Below, piece by piece: positions 31,648 to 44,298 of a stretch of DNA of 64,000 bases; position 1 is the stretch's first letter, and each line of letters opens with the position of its first letter. The position numbers and the translations under genes are program-made. The notes below the pieces were generated by a model. The model was not told the origin of the DNA, did not search any database, and worked only from the letters and a program-made list of their open reading frames with translations. Source of the DNA: Tethya wilhelma. Its lineage: Eukaryota; Porifera; Demospongiae; Tethyida; Tethyidae. Where the stretch lies: positions 27,224,445 through 27,288,444 of the forward strand of contig CAXIPT010000001.1 in assembly GCA_964030475.1 (NCBI GenBank). Reading direction: 5' to 3'.

Positions 31648-32995
31648 NTTAGAATCTATCTCTCTACTGGCAAGCGCTTACCTCCATGAGTCCATTAGCT
31701 GTCTTCTGGGTCTTCTTTCCAAGCTACTCGCTTCTCACTAAATGATTTTTAGTCCCCACGTGGCTGACTGTGGTAATATTCAGCATGTAGTGTACATGAT
31801 CTAATTAAGATACGGAGAGTATGCGGACCGCCCATAGTTTACCTAGCAACAACTTTACAACCGTTTTTCTAGGAAGCCACGAGTGGAGGCAGGGCTGCTT
31901 GCAAGAGCTATATCTGGAAAACTACTATAGCTATGCTTACCAAATTTTGATATGCGCTTCCCAGGAAGGCCTAGATATACGTGGAATAGCTAACTCAAAA
32001 TTCGCAGATTTTCCTAACCGGTGTCATGTGAAATTGGTCACCCCCCATTTTAGTCACCCCGGGTGACTAATTTCACGGTAAAATCTAAAATTCTAGTCAC
32101 CCGGGTGCCTAAATCTAAAATTCTAGTCACCCGGGTGCCTATTTTACCGTTATATCAGTCACCCGGGTGACTGATATACACGGGAAATCACGCACCCCTT
32201 CGTAAAAATGGTCACCCCTTTCACGACTTGGATGGAAAAGCAAATACGCTCTTAGAAAGAGTAGGTAGACTGTTAGTGATTCTTAGGCCTAGATCTATAT
32301 CAATTTAACTGCCTTGTACTTGTACACAGCCTCCTTAGTTTCGTCTGCTGCATCATACTGAGATAATAATAATTATTATGTATTTAATATCTATGGCTGC
32401 ATGCACACAATATGATGCGCCCAGCGTCTGAGCGCTTGCTTTTTTCAACATCTAATCACAGATCATGCTAACCCCATCGGATGTTCAAGTTGTCATGTGA
32501 GTATTGACTAACCATATACATGTATACAGAAACTGCATGATTTAATAATTTATAAAAAAAAACTTCGATCTCTTTCGAAGAAAGCCTTTATCAGCCTTAG
32601 ACAGGCCTTCACCAGACTTGATGTAGCCGTATACAAGGCTGGCACTAAATCGGCCGAAAGTAGCTCCAAGTTCCTCTGACTCCGCCTCCGCCATCGATCG
32701 GTTTGTAGCTGAAAGCTACGCTTACTGACTCTTTTATAGGCCATGGACACCTTGACAGCTCCTGTTTAGTCTTGACCTTTGCAGTCACTTCAAAGAGGTC
32801 TACGTAGCTAGTAACTATCTAAGGTTGAAAAAAGGCGCGCGCTGAAACTCAGGTCAAAGCTAGGTTGGGGGTTACCGATTTCACGAGGGGGTGACCATTT
32901 TCCCGGGAAATTAGTCATGGGGGTGACCAATCTCACGGGGGTGACCAGAATTTTATGACACCGGCAGGTTTTCCCTTGACAGGTCACATACACAG
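31648..32995. other. Gene-free interval holding one large TIR element
   Basis: 31648-32008 shows no recognisable gene. 32009-32974 is a TIR element (separate entry). The short ORFs at 31821-32066 and 32550-32750 match nothing I recognise. Confidence 0.5.
32009..32974. mobile_element. TIR element with CACCCGGGTGAC palindromes
   Basis: The left end (TTTTCCTAACCGGTGTCAT) and right end (ATGACACCGGCAGGTTTT) are inverted. Inside the left end AGTCACCCGGGTG-type palindromes recur four to five times (32058-32172), and GGGGGTGACC words recur at 32878-32950. About 960 bp with no intact transposase; probably non-autonomous. It stops a few bases upstream of an LRR exon acceptor. Confidence 0.65.
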
Positions 32996-33870
32996 CCTAC
33001 ACAGCAACAGTATTGGTGACGATGGTGCTCAATCTCTAGGAGAAGGTCTTTCTCACTGTACCAACCTACAGTCACTGAGGTAAGTCTATGAAAGAGACGT
33101 TTTCAATTGTGATACACTGAATCAATGTGTCGCTAATCATAATGGTTCAAATTCATGCTAACCAGTGCAAGCAACTTAGATGAGATTGTAAGACTTTTGT
33201 ATTAAATTTTAAGTTGCCACTTGTGCCCTACATCTCATGTACAAATTTATGCCACTGGTCTTTTTCTAATTAAAGCACCCTAGTGTATTGCCCTCAGCAT
33301 GTGTATACTATTTCAGTAACCATGACTATATCAGCTAGGAGGAGTAAACTGACAAGTTGACATCATAATACACTGATATAAGCCAGGCCATGATTATCAT
33401 GATCATAGTTTATGTTAATTCAATTGTCGTTGAGTCAGGCTCACTGATGATGTGATCAGTAGTGATCAATGTTGGTGGTACTTGCACAGTCTTGAGTAGT
33501 ACACCTGTAGAGACCATACAAACTACTTTGTTGAAATGTTAGTTGACTTGTGCGCTATACTTTCTCTATCACGTACACAGCCTAGGGAGCAACAATATTG
33601 GTGATGATGGTGCTAATTACCTAGCAGAAGGTCTTCAGTCTTGCTGTACCAACCTACAGATGCTGAAGTAAGTTGTACAATGAAATTGTAACCTCATTGA
33701 TACCTAAATTTTAGTAATCATTCACTTGAATGACATAGCCTGTAGAGACAATAATATGTCAACTTGTGCCCTATTCTCTCTATCACATACACAGCCTAGC
33801 CAATAACAATATTGGTGATGATGGTGCTCAATACCTGGTATATATGTATGCAGAGTCACATGATCAACCT

Positions 33871-33919
33871 AGCCTCATTCCCAGAAATATTCACAAAGGA
33901 GGAGCCTGGGAACAAGGCT
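33871..33919. mobile_element. 49-bp palindromic insertion in an LRR exon
   Basis: Same as 28552-28600 (AGCCTCATTCCCAG ... CTGGGAACAAGGCT), in the same LRR exon context. Confidence 0.6.
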
Positions 33920-35146
33920 ATGACCAACCCATATAGTAATATCAATATAGTTTAGTTTCATACAGGATTTTATATTGAGGCGAAAAGGTTCTAACTGAGC
34001 CACACTTCCAGCCATGTCTCCTTCTAGCAAAAGACCACCAAGTAGTTTTGTTTTTATGAAATTGTTTATTGGCTAGGTCACTTTTGAAATTAACTTAGTT
34101 GCCTAAAATTAATGTGAAAGAAAAATTTGTGAAGTGGATGATCTATATTATGAAACCCTGGCAATAGAGAAATGAGACTGAGCTAGAGACAAAGCTACAC
34201 TGTATCCACAATGTATATGTCACACAATGAATACTTTGTTCAACTGTCGACTTACATGCTCTACTCTCTCTATCACATACACAGCCTAAACAGCAACAGT
34301 ATTGGTGATGATGGTGCTAAATCCCTAGCAGAAGGTCTTTCTCACTGTACCAACCTACAGACACTGAGGTAAGTCTATGATCGAAAGAGACCTTTTCAAA
34401 TGTGATACACTGAATCAATGTGTGGCTAATCATAATGGTTCAAATTCATGCTAACCAGTGCAAGCAACTTAGATGAGATTGTAAGACTTTTGTATTAATT
34501 TTTTTTAAGTTGCCACTTGTGCCCTACATCTCATGAACAAATTTATGCCGTACTGTTCTTTTTTCTAATTAAAGCACCTAGTGTATTGCCCTCAGCATGT
34601 ATATACTATTTCAGTAACCATGACTATATCAGCTAGGAGGAGTAAACTGACGTTGACATCATAATACACTGCTATAACCCTGGCCATGATTGGCATGATC
34701 ATAATGTATGTTAATTCAATTGTCGTTGACTCATGTGATCAGCAGTGATTGATGGTGGTGGTACTTGCACAGTCTTGAGTAGTAAACCTGTAGAGACAAT
34801 ACAAACTACTTTGTTGAAATGTTGACTTATGCACTATACTCTCTCTATCACATACACAGCCTAGGGAGCAACAATATTGGTGATGATGGTGCTAATTACC
34901 TAGCAGAAGGTTTTTCTTGTCATACCAACCTACAGACACTGAAGTGAGTTGTACAATGAAATTGTAACCTCATTGATGCCTAAATTTTAGTGATCACTCA
35001 CTTGAATGACATAGCCTGTAGAGACAATAATATGTCAACTTGCGCCCTATTCTCTCCATCACATACACAGCCTAGCCAATAACAATATTGGTGATGATGG
35101 TGCTCAATACCTGGTATATATGTATGCAGAGTCACATGATCAACCT

Positions 35147-35195
35147 AGCCTCATTCCCAGAAATATTCACAAAGGAGGAGCCTGGGAACGAGGCC
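35147..35195. mobile_element. 49-bp palindromic insertion in an LRR exon
   Basis: Third copy of the insertion, with GGGAACGAGGC at the right end. The three copies share flanks, so they spread by segmental duplication. Confidence 0.6.
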
Positions 35196-37355
35196 ATGAC
35201 CAACCCATATAGTAATATCAATATAGTTTAGTTTCATACAGGATTTTTATATTGAGGCGAAAAGATTCTAACTGAGCCACACTTCCAGCCATGTCTCCTT
35301 CTAGCAAAAGACCACCAAATAGTTTTGTTTTTATGAAATTGTTTATTGGCTTGGCCACTTTTGAAATTAACTTAGTTGCCTAAAATTAATGTGAAAGAAA
35401 AATTTGTGAAGTGGATAATCTATATTATGAAACCCTGGCAATAGAGAAATGAGACTGAGCTAGAGACAAAGCTACACTGTATCCACAATGTATATGTCAC
35501 ACGATGAATACTTTGTTCAACTGTCGACTTACATGCTCTACTCTCTCTATCACATACACAGCCTAGACTACAACAATATTGGTGCTGATGGTGCTAAATC
35601 TCTAGCAGAAGGTCTTTCTCACTCTACCAACCTACAGTCACTGAAGTAAGTTACTATGAAAGAGACATACGTTTTCAATTGTGATACACTGAATCAATGT
35701 GTGGCTAATCATAATGGTTCAAATTCGTGCTAACCAGTGCAAGCAACTTAGATGAGATTGTAAGACTTTTGTATTAAATTTTAAGTTGCCACTTGTGCCC
35801 TATGTACATCTCATGTACAAATTTATGCCACTGGTCTTTTTCTAATTAAAGCACCCTAGTGTATTGCCCTCAGCATGTGTTTCAGTAACCATGACTATAT
35901 CAGCTAGGAGGAGTAAACTGACAAGTTGACATCATAATATGCTGATATAAGCCTGGCCATGATTGGCATGAACTTAGTGTACTGTATATTAATTAAGTCA
36001 TAATTGTCGTTGCCTGAGGTAAGATATTTGTGTGACCTCTATGTTACCATATGGCTCTCTCTCTGTGAGTAGTAACTGTTAAATTACAGCCTGGTATATT
36101 ATTATTATTATAAAGCTGGAGGATCGCTTGAAGTCTTATGCCAAAATTTTAGCACCTGGTTAAGTCACATAATTAAACCATGGAAATGGCAATAAAATAT
36201 TCTCTTATAGAGAAACTGGGTCCACAATGTATGTCACACACTCAATGAATACTTCGATCTTGTTACTGATGCTCTCCTTTCTCTCTCTTCTCTTAATCAC
36301 ATACAGCCTAGGTAGCAACAATATTGGTGATGATGGTGCTCAATCCCTGGCAAAAGGTCTCTCTCACTGTGCCAACCTGCAAAAACTATAGTAAGTTACT
36401 ATGAAGAGTTATGATGCACCTTTAGCACATTGGACATCCTTTATTTACCGTGGGTGCCACACCCCTTGACCTTTACACACATCATTAAGAAGCCACTCCT
36501 CTGAGCCATCAGTGAGGAGTGGTGTGCACATAGCATATCATAGGGGAAGCAAATGACTTGAGAGATATGTCTGTGTACACAACTGTAAGCCATCATCTTG
36601 TGAATGTCAATTTCCCAGTTGTAGTTGATGTAAAAATTGAACCAAAAGTCAAAAAGTGTAATGGGCAGGCCAACAACTTATAATTAGTTATCTCTCTCAC
36701 CTTTCGTGCAATACTATCATCCATGAATTGCTTACTCTTTTCTTAATACGATGCTGTGATCATGCAACAATGACTATACCATGCATTATTTCATTTGTTT
36801 GTTTGTTTTTTTCCTCTACAGTTTGTATGATAACTCTCTCAGTGATGAGAGTGTGGAACACTTGACTAGGCTGATCACAACAGCTCCCAAACTGAAAGAT
36901 TTTTAGTAAGTTGTTTTAATAAGATGGTGCCACTTGTACCTGTCCACTCATTTTTATTTGCCATCATTCTATTAAAAGCACAGTCACTAGTGGTGTATTG
37001 CCCTAGACCTCAATCAGCATGACTGTGTGTACTTTTTCAGTAAATGTGCTTGAGAGATTGATGAGATCTAAACACTGTAAGCATTTAGAGCGTTTGTATA
37101 CCAAAGCTGAGATATTCTAGTATCATCATATACACTAGCTACTAAGCCTGGCCATGGTCATGATTGGCATGATTGTAGTGAGCAAATCACTCACCATTTC
37201 AGTGGGCAAAGTACATTTTCAGGAGTGAAGTACTTATTGTTTCCATTTCTGCTGGGTGGTGTAGTGGTACAAATTGTGGTCACAAGAGAAGAGACAGCTT
37301 TAGTTGCCTCAGAGTCATCCAATGTGTCATGGGAGTTAGATTAAGAGCTGATTAT

Positions 37356-37470
37356 TCCCGACCATGCTCTCCTCCTTCTTTGATCTCCTTTCTCCTCCCC
37401 TTTTCTTCCCCGGCCTCCTCATCTTTTGAGGGGCAAATATAATGGAGGGGGAGAGCCTGGGAACGAGGCT
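37356..37470. mobile_element. Short TIR element, AGCCTCGTTCCCAG family
   Basis: Right end GAGAGCCTGGGAACGAGGCT, in the intron before the terminal LRR exon, as at 31068-31182. Confidence 0.55.
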
Positions 37471-37950
37471 AAGGGTGGTCCACAGTGACCTTTGTATTAT
37501 GGTCATTGTTACTAACTATTAACTAAAAAATAAATTAATGGCTTCCCATAATGTAATTTGTTTGTATAATTATGCCTGTATGTACATGCAAGTTAGTGTT
37601 GTTGTACAGTTTATTAACTACTACTAATTGATGATCTACATATCGGCATACTTTATGTGTTGATGATACATAATAGTGAATTATTGTTGTGTACATGCAC
37701 TCATACACAGCCTGGGGTACAACAAATTCACTGAGAGTGGAAAGGCTGAACTGAGAAAGGCAGCAGAGGAGAGAAAATTGAACAGTGAACTTTGTACTTT
37801 AGATTTGTATCTATAGTGAAGGACATCAATAATTGCAGTCATGGGTATGTTGGTTTATTTTTTACATTCACGTATAATTATGTTTGCAGCAATTAAGTTT
37901 GTATACACATTTTTGTAAGAAAAAATATTTATCTATAGTTATCATGTCAT

Positions 37951-38939
37951 TCAAACCATGCCCAATGTACATGTATGATGCTGTGAGAATGCTGAATATG
38001 CTCTGATCAGTTCTGAAGGGACACAGTTGAGGAGGAAGTGGGCCTTCAGCAGTGATGGAAGAGACACACTAGAGTCTTCTCTCTTGGCCAGCTCTCCCAC
38101 TAGCCTGCTCCTCTCCATGGCTAGGTGCCTTCGAAGGTCCACCTCAGAGACGGGCTCTTGGAGCCACTCTAGAGGGAGCCAGAGGAGGGCCTCACAGATG
38201 AGCAGCCCCGTTGAAGCCGACACTCTCTTCTTCTGCTCTCTCTTGAGCAGCAGTAGAGCTAGCTGCTGCAAGTGACGGCCACGGACTGAGGATCCTTCAA
38301 ATGGTGGCAAGTCAATGTCACTGTACTGGTAGTAGATGAGCTCGGGGTCTCTCTCAAAGGGGTTGGCCCCTCCCATCAGCTCGTAAATGAGACACCCAGC
38401 GGCAAAGCAGTCTGTGTGGCTGTAATCCACCGTCTGTGCATTCTCGGGTGTGTTGGTGACCTCTGGTGGTAGTCTGGAGCCAGCTCCCCCCAACCACTGC
38501 AGCTCGTGGTAGCCATAGATGAAAGTGGTGGCTGTGACAGGTCCTGATCGATGGAGAGCAAAGTTGAAATTGCCCAACCGAAGTAGCCAGTGCTGGCCAA
38601 CTTGAGTCACAAGCAGATTTTCCAGTCCGACATCACGATGGCAGACACCGTTATTGTAGAGGTGTGTGAGAGCTGAAAACAACTGGACCAGACAGAGTAG
38701 CACCAGCTCAAGGTAGTCTTGAGGGTTGAGTGTCTCTCTCTGAGGTAGGATGAGGGAGGAGACGTCTCCAGTGGTGTGATCTAGGAGGAGGGTGGGTGGG
38801 GCAGGGGCATGGCCAGTGTCTCTGAGAGGAGAGGGAATCAGTGCACGAATGAGGCACAGGTTCGGATGAGGAATTAGAAGTTGAGAAATCTTTAAGAGTC
38901 GTTTAACACCATCGTCAATTTCAATATCCTATACATGAC

Positions 38940-38976
<37 letters not shown>

Positions 38977-41132
38977 CGATCAATCTCGCTAAATATAGAA
39001 ACAGTGAAGCAATGGTAAACAACATCAATAATCTTGTAAAGTTAGGAACATTCTACATCCAGTTTACTTAGATGCAGTGGGCAGTCATGCAGCACCATAC
39101 TGTTTAAATAGCATGCTGTTATGCGTCACACAGCCATCCTGCCCACTCTAATCATGCAAACAACAACAGTGATGGTGTATTGTGTCTATTGTGGCTCCTC
39201 TCCCTGGCTGCCAGGACATACAAATGCTGTAAACATTTACTGTAAAGAATCTTAACAATGACACAGCAATACAACCAGATTATGCCTTTTAAAGCCTTTT
39301 ACAATTACCCAATGTTTAGTAACATTTCCATGGATACATGGTGCTAAATTGCTAATGTTATTATCATGCAACAATACAACTAACATTAGCCCTGGCCAGA
39401 ACCAAGATTCACAACATTATGCAAGATTTTTTAAGTGTTCTGTTTCCATAATGACACCCACCTGGGTTGAAAATAGCATGCCCCTCCAATTAGCCGTCTT
39501 CTCAGAGTGTATAATTTTGATCTCTTTCTTCTCCACTTGCCAGAGATTCTTGCGACAAAACAGCCTGCCCATTTCTCTGTCGTACACCTCTGTTAGTGTG
39601 TCCGAGAGAATCTCAGAGATCTGAGAATGCACGTCCATGTAGTACGTCTGGTCGTGAGGTCCATCAATGGGAGATAGAGTGGCCAGTGAGCTGCCAGGGG
39701 ATGCCAATGTGGGGTCGCCTCGAACACGTGCAGCTCTCAAGGAACCTGTACAACCTGCTGGTAGTGTCAAATTGAAAGTTCTACTTTTTGATGAAACTTG
39801 ATTTTGACCTGGCAAAGCTTGAAATTCATCTGTAGTGTGTCCATTAACTGTGGAGTCCAGTATGGTGCACTGAAATGAAGCATCTTGTTGGTGGGACTCA
39901 CCCCCTGCTATGGCATTGTCGTCCATAACGTCAACCTGAAGATCACAAACCAGCTCACTCTGTTCCTCGGAGCTGATGAACGTACTGAGCGTGCGAGGAG
40001 GCTTCTCAGGAGGGGATCTTCTCTGTCGGATTTGGCTGCTGTCCTTTCGCAGTTTAACACTCTCTGGTCGATAACATTTGTCACTGTCTCCATTTGAAAC
40101 AGTCATTGCTCTCGGACGTGCCAGAACCTTCATCGTCTGCGTAGTGCGAACTTGTTGAAGCTCTTCCTTCTGTTTCGCTGTGACTGGACTATACTGTAGA
40201 ATCTGATGCAAAGCTGCACTGTTCTTGCGAATTGGATGAGGAGAACTTGGTGGCATATTTTTTGATACACTTGTGACACTGTATCGAGAGGGACTTGACC
40301 TGTTGGTGATGCTGGAGAGACGAGGGGGTGGAGGGGGAGCTTTTCTCTTTGGAATCATACCCCCCAGTATCCCCTGACTTGCTTCAAATCTGTTTCTACG
40401 GAAGCTGTGACTTCGTGTGAGACTCACTGTTTGATCATGAATGTTCCTCACTTCCAACGGTTCCACACTGCCATGTCGTATGCGTCTTTTCCAGTCTTGA
40501 TCGGAGATCTTAATCTTGTCGCTTGAACCGGTGGAGGTTTGTGAGTTTGAAGAATCTTCACTTTGATTGAGACGATTCTCTGGAGTGCTGGAGCGTCTAA
40601 AGTAGTCGTTTGAAAGTGTAGGTGCGCTGGTCTTGTGCACTGCAGTGGAGGTAGATTCTCGTGGATTTGGAGTTGCATTTATGCTGTGTACTTTAACATT
40701 TGGTACACTGTGTCGTCTCGATTTGTTTGTATCACTTTCCTCACTGTGGTCATCTTGTTCCTCAGGGTTCTCTGCATCAATGCTTACCACAGCATAAGGT
40801 TTGACTACTCCCACTACAGGCATGTTGAGTGTGGTTGGCAGTCGGCCAGCTAAAGCAGGTCCCATTTGACCAACTTGAACCACGGCCATCTTTCTGTTTG
40901 CAATGAGCTGCCTCAATTTACTTTCTTCTGGAGAAGGACTGACAGTTCTTGATCTCCTGTTTCTCTGGTAAGAGTTCTTCCTTGATAGCTGAGTGGACTC
41001 CGTGCGAACTATTGTGCTCGCAGCGCGGCTTCGGACGGTCCCGTTGTGGTGCTGCGTTTTGGGTTTGTAACAGTTGACGCAAATGCTGGGCCTCCAGATG
41101 TTGGCGTGAAAGCTGTCACAGACAGAAGCCAT
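37951..41132 (-). CDS. PEAK1/PRAG1 (NKF3) family pseudokinase scaffold
   Basis: Two exons on the minus strand, 41132-39462 and 38928-37951, join in phase 0 to 882 residues. The N-terminus has the family motif SVCDSFHANIWRPSICVNCY with KPK after it. A long disordered Ser/Pro/Arg-rich region follows (polyproline KRKAPPPPPR near residue 265), then a helix-rich part (SEILSDTLTEVYDRE). The kinase-like fold has HRDVGLENLL, but DFG is replaced by NFN, followed by HTDCFAAGCLIYELMGGANP and LICEALLWLPLEW, then the family-specific C-terminal helices. Human PEAK proteins are catalytically dead scaffolds that dimerise and recruit SH2/SH3 adaptors in tyrosine-kinase signalling. Losing the metal-binding Asp fits that. 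I considered PINK1 because the C-lobe looks similar, but the N-terminal motif settles the family. The promoter is shared with LRRC71. Confidence 0.85.
38941..38973. repeat. (GT)n microsatellite in PEAK-like intron
   Basis: Pure GT run just upstream (minus-strand sense) of the acceptor of the kinase exon. Confidence 0.95.
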
Positions 41133-41332
41133 TGTCCAACCACAAAATAGTCGGTGGTTTTATATCAAACTTTCCTTGTGTGGGGTCTGTAGGTCTAAAC
41201 AACACTAAACACTAAAACATGTTTTCCGTCGGCGGTGGTACAACAAACCGGTAATAATTCGTCATGCGCATGCGCAAATATCTTACGTCATTCTTACATC
41301 ATCGTAAACGATATCCATGGTAACTGTCAAAC
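41133..41332. promoter_or_regulatory. Bidirectional promoter, PEAK-like / LRRC71
   Basis: 200 bp separate the two start codons. It contains the perfect palindrome TGCGCATGCGCA (41265-41276, NRF1-like) and TACGTCA (41284-41290, CRE-like). Confidence 0.6.
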
Positions 41333-44298
41333 ATGGGCAAGAAGACATCGGGCAAAGGACAAACTAAACCAGCTCAAGAAGAAGCGTCCGTGGAAACAGG
41401 CAAGTTCAAAGGAATGGCATCTTGCAGTATAAAGTATGGATTACTTGCATGCTCATTTCTACACCCAGAGGGCATCAATTTGAGTGGGGTATTTGCAACT
41501 GATTTCCCACTACTCTGTGAACAGAAGGGCCTGCCTCCCATAGGGGTGAAAGCACTGCACCAACTGTAAGCCTGTACATGCAATCCATTATCTTTTATAG
41601 TCTATTGCTGGTCTGCTCATGTTCAATATTGCAGTGATCAGCCGAAAGAGGATGCTCCAATAGGTACGTCAGAAGAAGGGGTAACCCCTCCTCGTTTCTC
41701 AATAATCGTGGACTACAAAGACCCTGATGACTTGAGCACAGTTCAGTCCCTCCATGTGAGAGGGTGGCTACTCAGTGAGGAGGTGATAGTGGTCATTACA
41801 GAGGCTCTCGATGGCAGTCACATCACACACCTCACCTCCATCAAGTGAGCTATAGTAGTAGTGGTCTCATAGTCTCTTTCTCAAATTCCCAGGCAACCTG
41901 TGGAGAAATTAAACACAAGGAAAGTGTCTTTTTTATCTTGGTTGCTTTTTTTTCATATTGTCTCTAGTCTGTGGAATGTTGGTCTCAATGAGAGGACACT
42001 ACAACAGATCACATCACTTGCCAACAGCTTGAAAATCAAGTACGTAAGAGTCTTGTTTCCCTAACACAGACATCACACAAACTTGACATTCTTGTTTGAG
42101 TTATAACTGTACATTCTCTGAGTTATAACCATCAGTTATAACTACATTCTCTGCAGCCCAGTTGTGACTCAATGAATGTGTGGTTATAACTCATGCTTAA
42201 AATTTAATGTGAATTAACATACACATGTTGACCTTTTGTTAATCTCTTACTCAGGCAATTGGTTTTGGATGGTAATACTATTTCAGCAGCACCAATTGTG
42301 GAACTGGTAAAGACAACATCAAGGTAAAATATGTGCCTATAAATGTGTGGTCAGCTCACAGTCTCACAAGAGAGATTCCAATCCTTCTGCCAATCTTCTC
42401 TTTCAAGATTTTAGTCTCATACTTTTCCATCGCTGATAGGCATACATGCCCAAAACTTTATATACAAGCATGCACAGAGAAAGAGGGTCCACTTCTTGCT
42501 TGGTAGACTCTCCACTGACTATTGGTAATACGTCAGTATACATAAAGATAATGGACCTTCTTCCCCTCCAGTTTAGAGCACCTCTCTCTCAAGTGTTGCT
42601 CCGTCGATGACCCCCTGCTGGCCGAGCTCTCTCCTCACCTCTCAGAGAACAAGACAATCACCCATCTCAATCTCTCTTGCAATCATATCACTAACGAAGG
42701 GGCAGTCTTATTGGCCACTAGTTTACGCCTCAATCGTACCCTCCTGGTGCTGACCCTCACTAACAATAAGATTGGAAACCAAGGAGCTGTGGCACTAGCA
42801 GAGGTTTGACGAATGAACCACTCAATGTCATACACTCATAATTATGACAATATACTGTATACTGTATACTGTATACTGTGTACTGTATTATGGTATATCA
42901 TAATCTATTTACTTTATACTGTTTACTATTAATTTTACTGTATACTGTTATGAGTACATACTTTTGTTGATCTTTAATTCATTCAGGTGATTTCAAGATT
43001 TGCACTCAACCATCAAGAGATTGTCATGAGGAGAAAACTGCTCAGCAAAGTGGACGAAGGAACGGTAAGAAAAACTTTCAAAGCCTAAAACAATCTCATA
43101 ACTAGTATTATACCTGTTTGTTTTTGTCATCATGATAGTTTATAACATAATCCTCTTCCATTCTATCCAGTCTCAATCGGACGTTGAAAAGGGGAAGGAG
43201 TACATTCCACGTCGCAGGTAAGCTAACCAGCTCACTCACTACAAGTAGCAGGCTACTAGTGTATAGCTCCTTATTGTGACTCGACTATGATGTGTATGTG
43301 TGCAGTCCCTCAGTGTGTTCAGTGGACAAGAGTGGAGGGAGGGGAGCTGGGAAACAGGACAAGGCAACTAAGGGTGGCAAGAAGGTGAGTGGATCAGTGA
43401 GTCCTATTAATAAGATGCTATGATGTTATAAATTATTTCAGCAACAGGCATAGATTTATTTATAGCTTCCATGCATATCCTAAATTGCTACAGGGTGATG
43501 CCAAGAGAGATGACAAGGGGAAAAAAGATGATAAGAAAAAAGGTGAGTTAGTATGGAATCATACGATTCAAAACACAAATCCTGTGCAGTAACTCACCCA
43601 TATAAATGTATGGCTACAACACCCTCACACCTGATTCATTCACCTACCTCCTCTGCCTGCCTACAGGTGGTGATGCTAAGAAGGCCAAGGGGAAGGACTC
43701 CAAGGCCGGGGGAGGGGGAGGAGGGAAAAAAGGTCTCGAGGTTCCAGTGGAGTCGCCTAAGCCAGAGCCAACAGAGGTCGTGAACCCCCTAGTGAGTGCT
43801 CAAGTGGAGAAGGAACACGACCAGATCTTCCTCCCTGGCAACACCAGCCTAGTCTACCTGGCACTGGCATGTGAGGAGAGAACACTTTTTTGTCTTTGTC
43901 TTTTTGCCGATCAAAAGTGTAAAGTAACTTGTCAATGAATGATCAAATAATATGACATTTTGTGAAACTTTTTTTTTCAAATTCTGTTACAGTAGCATGT
44001 CCCTCAATGCTGACTTTATAACTTGAATGCTGTCTCTTTCTCCATCACTGTCACAGACAATGTCATAGGAGAGGAGGGGGTGAAGGCACTGCTACAAGCC
44101 ATGAAGGTGCAGCAGAGCTACAGTCAGCTGGGCCCAGGCCTCCTGAGGCTCACTCTACACCACAACACTGCCAGCAGCAGTCTGGGGGAGCTGAGGGAGT
44201 TGAACGAACTACTAACACTGAAAGATCCACTCAGAGAAAAGACAGAGCAGACATTGAGTGGTGATGGAGAGACTGCCACTGAACCTGAGGGCTCTTAG
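41333..44298 (+). CDS. LRRC71: LRRC71 orthologue (leucine-rich repeat, cilium-linked)
   Basis: Eleven exons: 41333-41565, 41635-41844, 41968-42039, 42255-42323, 42572-42803, 42987-43064, 43171-43217, 43306-43384, 43494-43542, 43667-43870, 44057-44298; 504 residues, against about 560 in human. Features in order: GVFATDFPLLC near the N-terminus; LHVRGWLL; LRRs around HLSLKCCSVDD and HLNLSCNHITNEG; the family stretch RFALNHQEIVMRRKLL; a Lys/Gly-rich spacer; then EPTEVVNPL and FLPGNTSLVYLALA, which match the vertebrate protein well; a last LRR (NVIGEEGVKALL). LRRC71 is associated with motile cilia; that role is transferred by homology. Start chosen at the first in-frame ATG (MGKKTSGKG). Confidence 0.85.

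Larger units (their letters stand above)
32996..37816 (+). pseudogene. NLR LRR-only array with terminal exon (5' part missing)
   Basis: LRR exons 32996-33079, 33581-33667, 33795 (broken), 34285-34368, 34860-34943, 35071 (broken), 35562-35645, 36307-36390, 36822-36905 and terminal exon 37711-37816 (TAG). Most are exactly 84 nt and encode LRRs of the NNIGDDGANYLAEGLS kind; 33581-33667 has one extra codon. Exon plus intron units (33.0-33.9, 34.3-35.2 and so on) are near repeats of each other. No NACHT or start exon lies between the contig join at 31647 and this array, so it is the 3' end of an NLR whose 5' end is lost or unassembled. It ends tail-to-tail with the PEAK-like gene, about 135 bp apart. 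Confidence 0.7.

Noticed and set aside
32550..32750. 66-codon minus-strand ORF
   Set aside because: Inside a TIR element; no recognisable domain or splice partner.
37951..38703. PINK1-like kinase
   Set aside because: The C-lobe resembles PINK1 superficially, but NFN for DFG, the ALLWLPLEW segment and the N-terminal exon with the W-x4-C-x2-C motif fit PEAK/PRAG1.
39349..40853. Plus-strand ORFs opposite the PEAK-like first exon
   Set aside because: Antisense shadows of a long coding exon.
42844..42900. TATACTG tandem array as a possible CRISPR-like or regulatory array
   Set aside because: A simple short tandem repeat in an LRRC71 intron; no spacer structure anywhere in the window.
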